A program made the position numbers and the translations under genes. 37,296 nt of DNA, taken from the NCBI GenBank assembly GCA_913060675.1, contig CAJXUS010000041.1:1-37296 (forward strand), in the 5' to 3' direction. The notes under the pieces are model-generated. The model had not been told where the DNA came from, did no database searches, and was given only the letters and a program-made list of their open reading frames with translations. Positions 36,030-37,296 of the stretch are shown here, piece after piece. The stretch is from an uncultured Rhodospirillales bacterium. GTDB taxonomy: Bacteria > Pseudomonadota > Alphaproteobacteria > Kiloniellales > Kiloniellaceae. Every line of letters begins with the position of its first letter. Position 1 is the first letter of the stretch.

Positions 36030-36902
36030 TTAGTTGGAGAGGGGCTCGACCTCAATAACATCAATTTTCTCTGCAATTGATGGTTCCGAAGGTTGAAGGG
36101 AGTGGAAATAACGCATTCTCTTTGCGACATCCCTGTCATCCATGTCAATGCGGGTAGTTTGTTCTGCCGCATCAAAATCGCCAGCAAGTGAATATGCCAT
36201 TGCCAGTAGTTGGCGATGTTTGATCGTTGCCTTAGGATCTTTAGACAAAGGGTAGAGTAAAGCTATAGCTTCATCATGGCGCCCTTCGTAAGCCATCGAC
36301 AAGCCATAGTTACTGCGTAGGGTTAGATTGTTTACATCAATCTCTAAACCTTCGAGATAATACCGTTGGGCAGTTTGCCGCTCACCCTTTCGGTCATAAG
36401 CAACCCCCATAACATTCAGGAGTTTGGTATTCTTCTCAATAGCCAACCCATCAGAGAATTGTTCAATTGCGAGATCGATTTGCCCGCGTTTCATGAACGC
36501 GATACCGAGGCCTCTTTTAGCATCGACATTAAGAGGGTCAACAGCAAGTACCTGACGATACGCCTGGCCAGCGGCAAGAGGTTCGCCATGTTTATTGAGT
36601 ATTTCGCCAACCCGTAGCATCGGTTGAGGATTATTAGGATTCAACTCAAAGGCTCTTTGGAATAACCCAATAGCGGTTCTGACATCGCCTCTTAGGTATG
36701 TTTTTTCAGCAATTTTATAAATTTGTACGGTTTCTTCATCAAGTTCTTCAGTCTCAATTGAAGATGCACTTCCCTGCACAACTGAACTCGCCGTAATAGA
36801 AGCACCAACGACGTTAGAAAAATCATATAAAAAAGAACAGCCTGATAAAATAAACGGTATTCCCATAAGGAGTAACATTCTTTTGATATAAACCAAGGTC
36901 AT
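36030..36902 (-). CDS. tadD: TadD-like TPR lipoprotein
   Basis: A 290-residue lipoprotein with tetratricopeptide repeats. The signal peptide ends in a lipobox LSGC (Cys 22). From about 57 there are successive TPR helices: IYKIAEKTYLRGDVRTAIGLF, QPMLRVGEILNKHGEPLAAG, DAKRGLGIAFMKRGQIDLAIE, NVMGVAYDRKGERQTAQRYY and LRSNYGLSMAYEGRHDEAIALL. TadD in this pathway helps secretin assembly or localisation. It is convergent with tadC, not in the operon. The ribosome binding site GGAGGA is excellent. Upstream lie three TTAA elements at CtrA spacing. It could be another TPR protein, but context supports TadD. Confidence 0.88.
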   Translation of the reverse strand: MTLVYIKRMLLLMGIPFILSGCSFLYDFSNVVGASITASSVVQGSASSIETEELDEETVQIYKIAEKTYLRGDVRTAIGLFQRAFELNPNNPQPMLRVGEILNKHGEPLAAGQAYRQVLAVDPLNVDAKRGLGIAFMKRGQIDLAIEQFSDGLAIEKNTKLLNVMGVAYDRKGERQTAQRYYLEGLEIDVNNLTLRSNYGLSMAYEGRHDEAIALLYPLSKDPKATIKHRQLLAMAYSLAGDFDAAEQTTRIDMDDRDVAKRMRYFHSLQPSEPSIAEKIDVIEVEPLSN

Positions 36903-37296
36903 ATCAATTCCTCCGTTCAGAAGCTTGGAAATTACACTCGTTAATAACCTACAAGTAATCTACTTAAGCTTTAGTTAAGCTTTAGTTAAGCATTAATACA
37001 AAACTCTAACTTACTGATAATATATACAATATAACTAACTTAGGCTAATAAACCTTTCACTTCTACGCAAAGACAACCTGAAATAAAGAGTTCAAAATCA
37101 ATTTAACTTCTACCTTTAGTCGTAACGGCTTACACTACACCAGAAATAGGAAGGCTTTAAACCCTACGACACTCTACCTTAGCGGTGTATGTTTCACCCT
37201 TAATATTGGCCGAAACGGTATATTTTCAAGATTTTCGGCGAGGAGCATGGACTTCCGCGATGCGGTGTATCGTAAAGTTTGTGCGACGCGGCCCGA
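36903..37296. other. Intergenic region at the contig end, 394 bp
   Basis: AT-rich DNA upstream of the TadD-like gene, including the TTAA array. The last 65 bases are clearly GC-richer; a minus-strand frame of 40 codons (37174-37296, RVAQTLRYTASRKS... then TAG) is open to the contig edge and may be the 3' end of a gene, but I cannot place it in a family. A plus-strand frame is also open over the same bases. Confidence 0.35.
36964..36991 (-). promoter_or_regulatory. CtrA-like array: TTAA-N7-TTAA-N7-TTAA
   Basis: Two and a half copies of an 11-bp unit (TTAAGCTTTAG) place three TTAA elements exactly 7 bases apart. On the minus strand, toward the TadD-like gene, one pair reads TTAA-CTAAAGC-TTAAC, a full match to the CtrA consensus. 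The array ends 62 bases before the ATG at 36902. CtrA is known to control pilus genes in Caulobacter; binding here is inference. Confidence 0.5.

Noticed and set aside
1..37296. tRNA, rRNA or CRISPR array
   Set aside because: No T-loop-like GGTTCGAATCC patterns, rRNA segments or regularly spaced repeats were noticed on either strand by eye. tRNAscan-SE and a CRISPR finder would settle this.

Overview
The window is a chromosomal contig end from an alphaproteobacterium of modest GC content. This is inferred from a Tad pilus locus with Caulobacter-type gene order (flp, cpaB-cpaF, tadB, tadC), an Rrf2-regulated sufBCDS cluster, a FixJ-like regulator paired with a sensor kinase, and a class GN sortase with its single target, a pair found mostly in marine Proteobacteria. 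Nothing looks plasmid- or phage-like. Bases 1-50 are not biological: they are an Illumina Nextera i7 adapter fused to the contig end.

Layout. 51-4073: a FixJ-type response regulator cut by the contig end, a divergent CHASE2 sensor histidine kinase, and an opposing FecR-domain/OmpA-lipoprotein pair; together they look like an envelope-sensing module. 4074-6261: AT-rich DNA with a 68-residue ORF, a 54-residue zinc-ribbon protein and a small secreted protein. 6262-8253: parE (topoisomerase IV). 8480-11412: a VIT/VWA surface protein with a C-terminal sorting signal, overlapping its dedicated class GN sortase. 11427-12690: alpha/beta hydrolase and isochorismatase-like hydrolase. 12949-14454: RhlE-like RNA helicase. 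14685-17193: an MFS permease, a GNAT acetyltransferase broken by three in-frame TAA codons, and an orphan periplasmic solute-binding protein. 17258-17890: upp.

18281-24572 is a complete SUF iron-sulfur operon (sufR, B, C, D, S, a DUF59 protein, sufA). A palindrome overlaps the -10 element of its promoter, which suggests autoregulation by the Rrf2 protein. A FAH-family hydrolase follows, then convergent cobQ. 27164-36902 is the Tad locus: a Flp pilin, a 677-bp gap with a decayed IS1182-like transposase, seven tightly coupled genes cpaB to tadC, a strong bidirectional terminator, and a convergent TadD-like TPR lipoprotein. Upstream of that last gene lie three TTAA elements spaced like CtrA boxes.

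The most interesting items are the sortase/target pair, the CHASE2/FecR/OmpA module, the transposase fossil where cpaA is often found, the three-stop GNAT gene, the CtrA-like array and the suf operator. All functions are read from sequence motifs; no database search was made.
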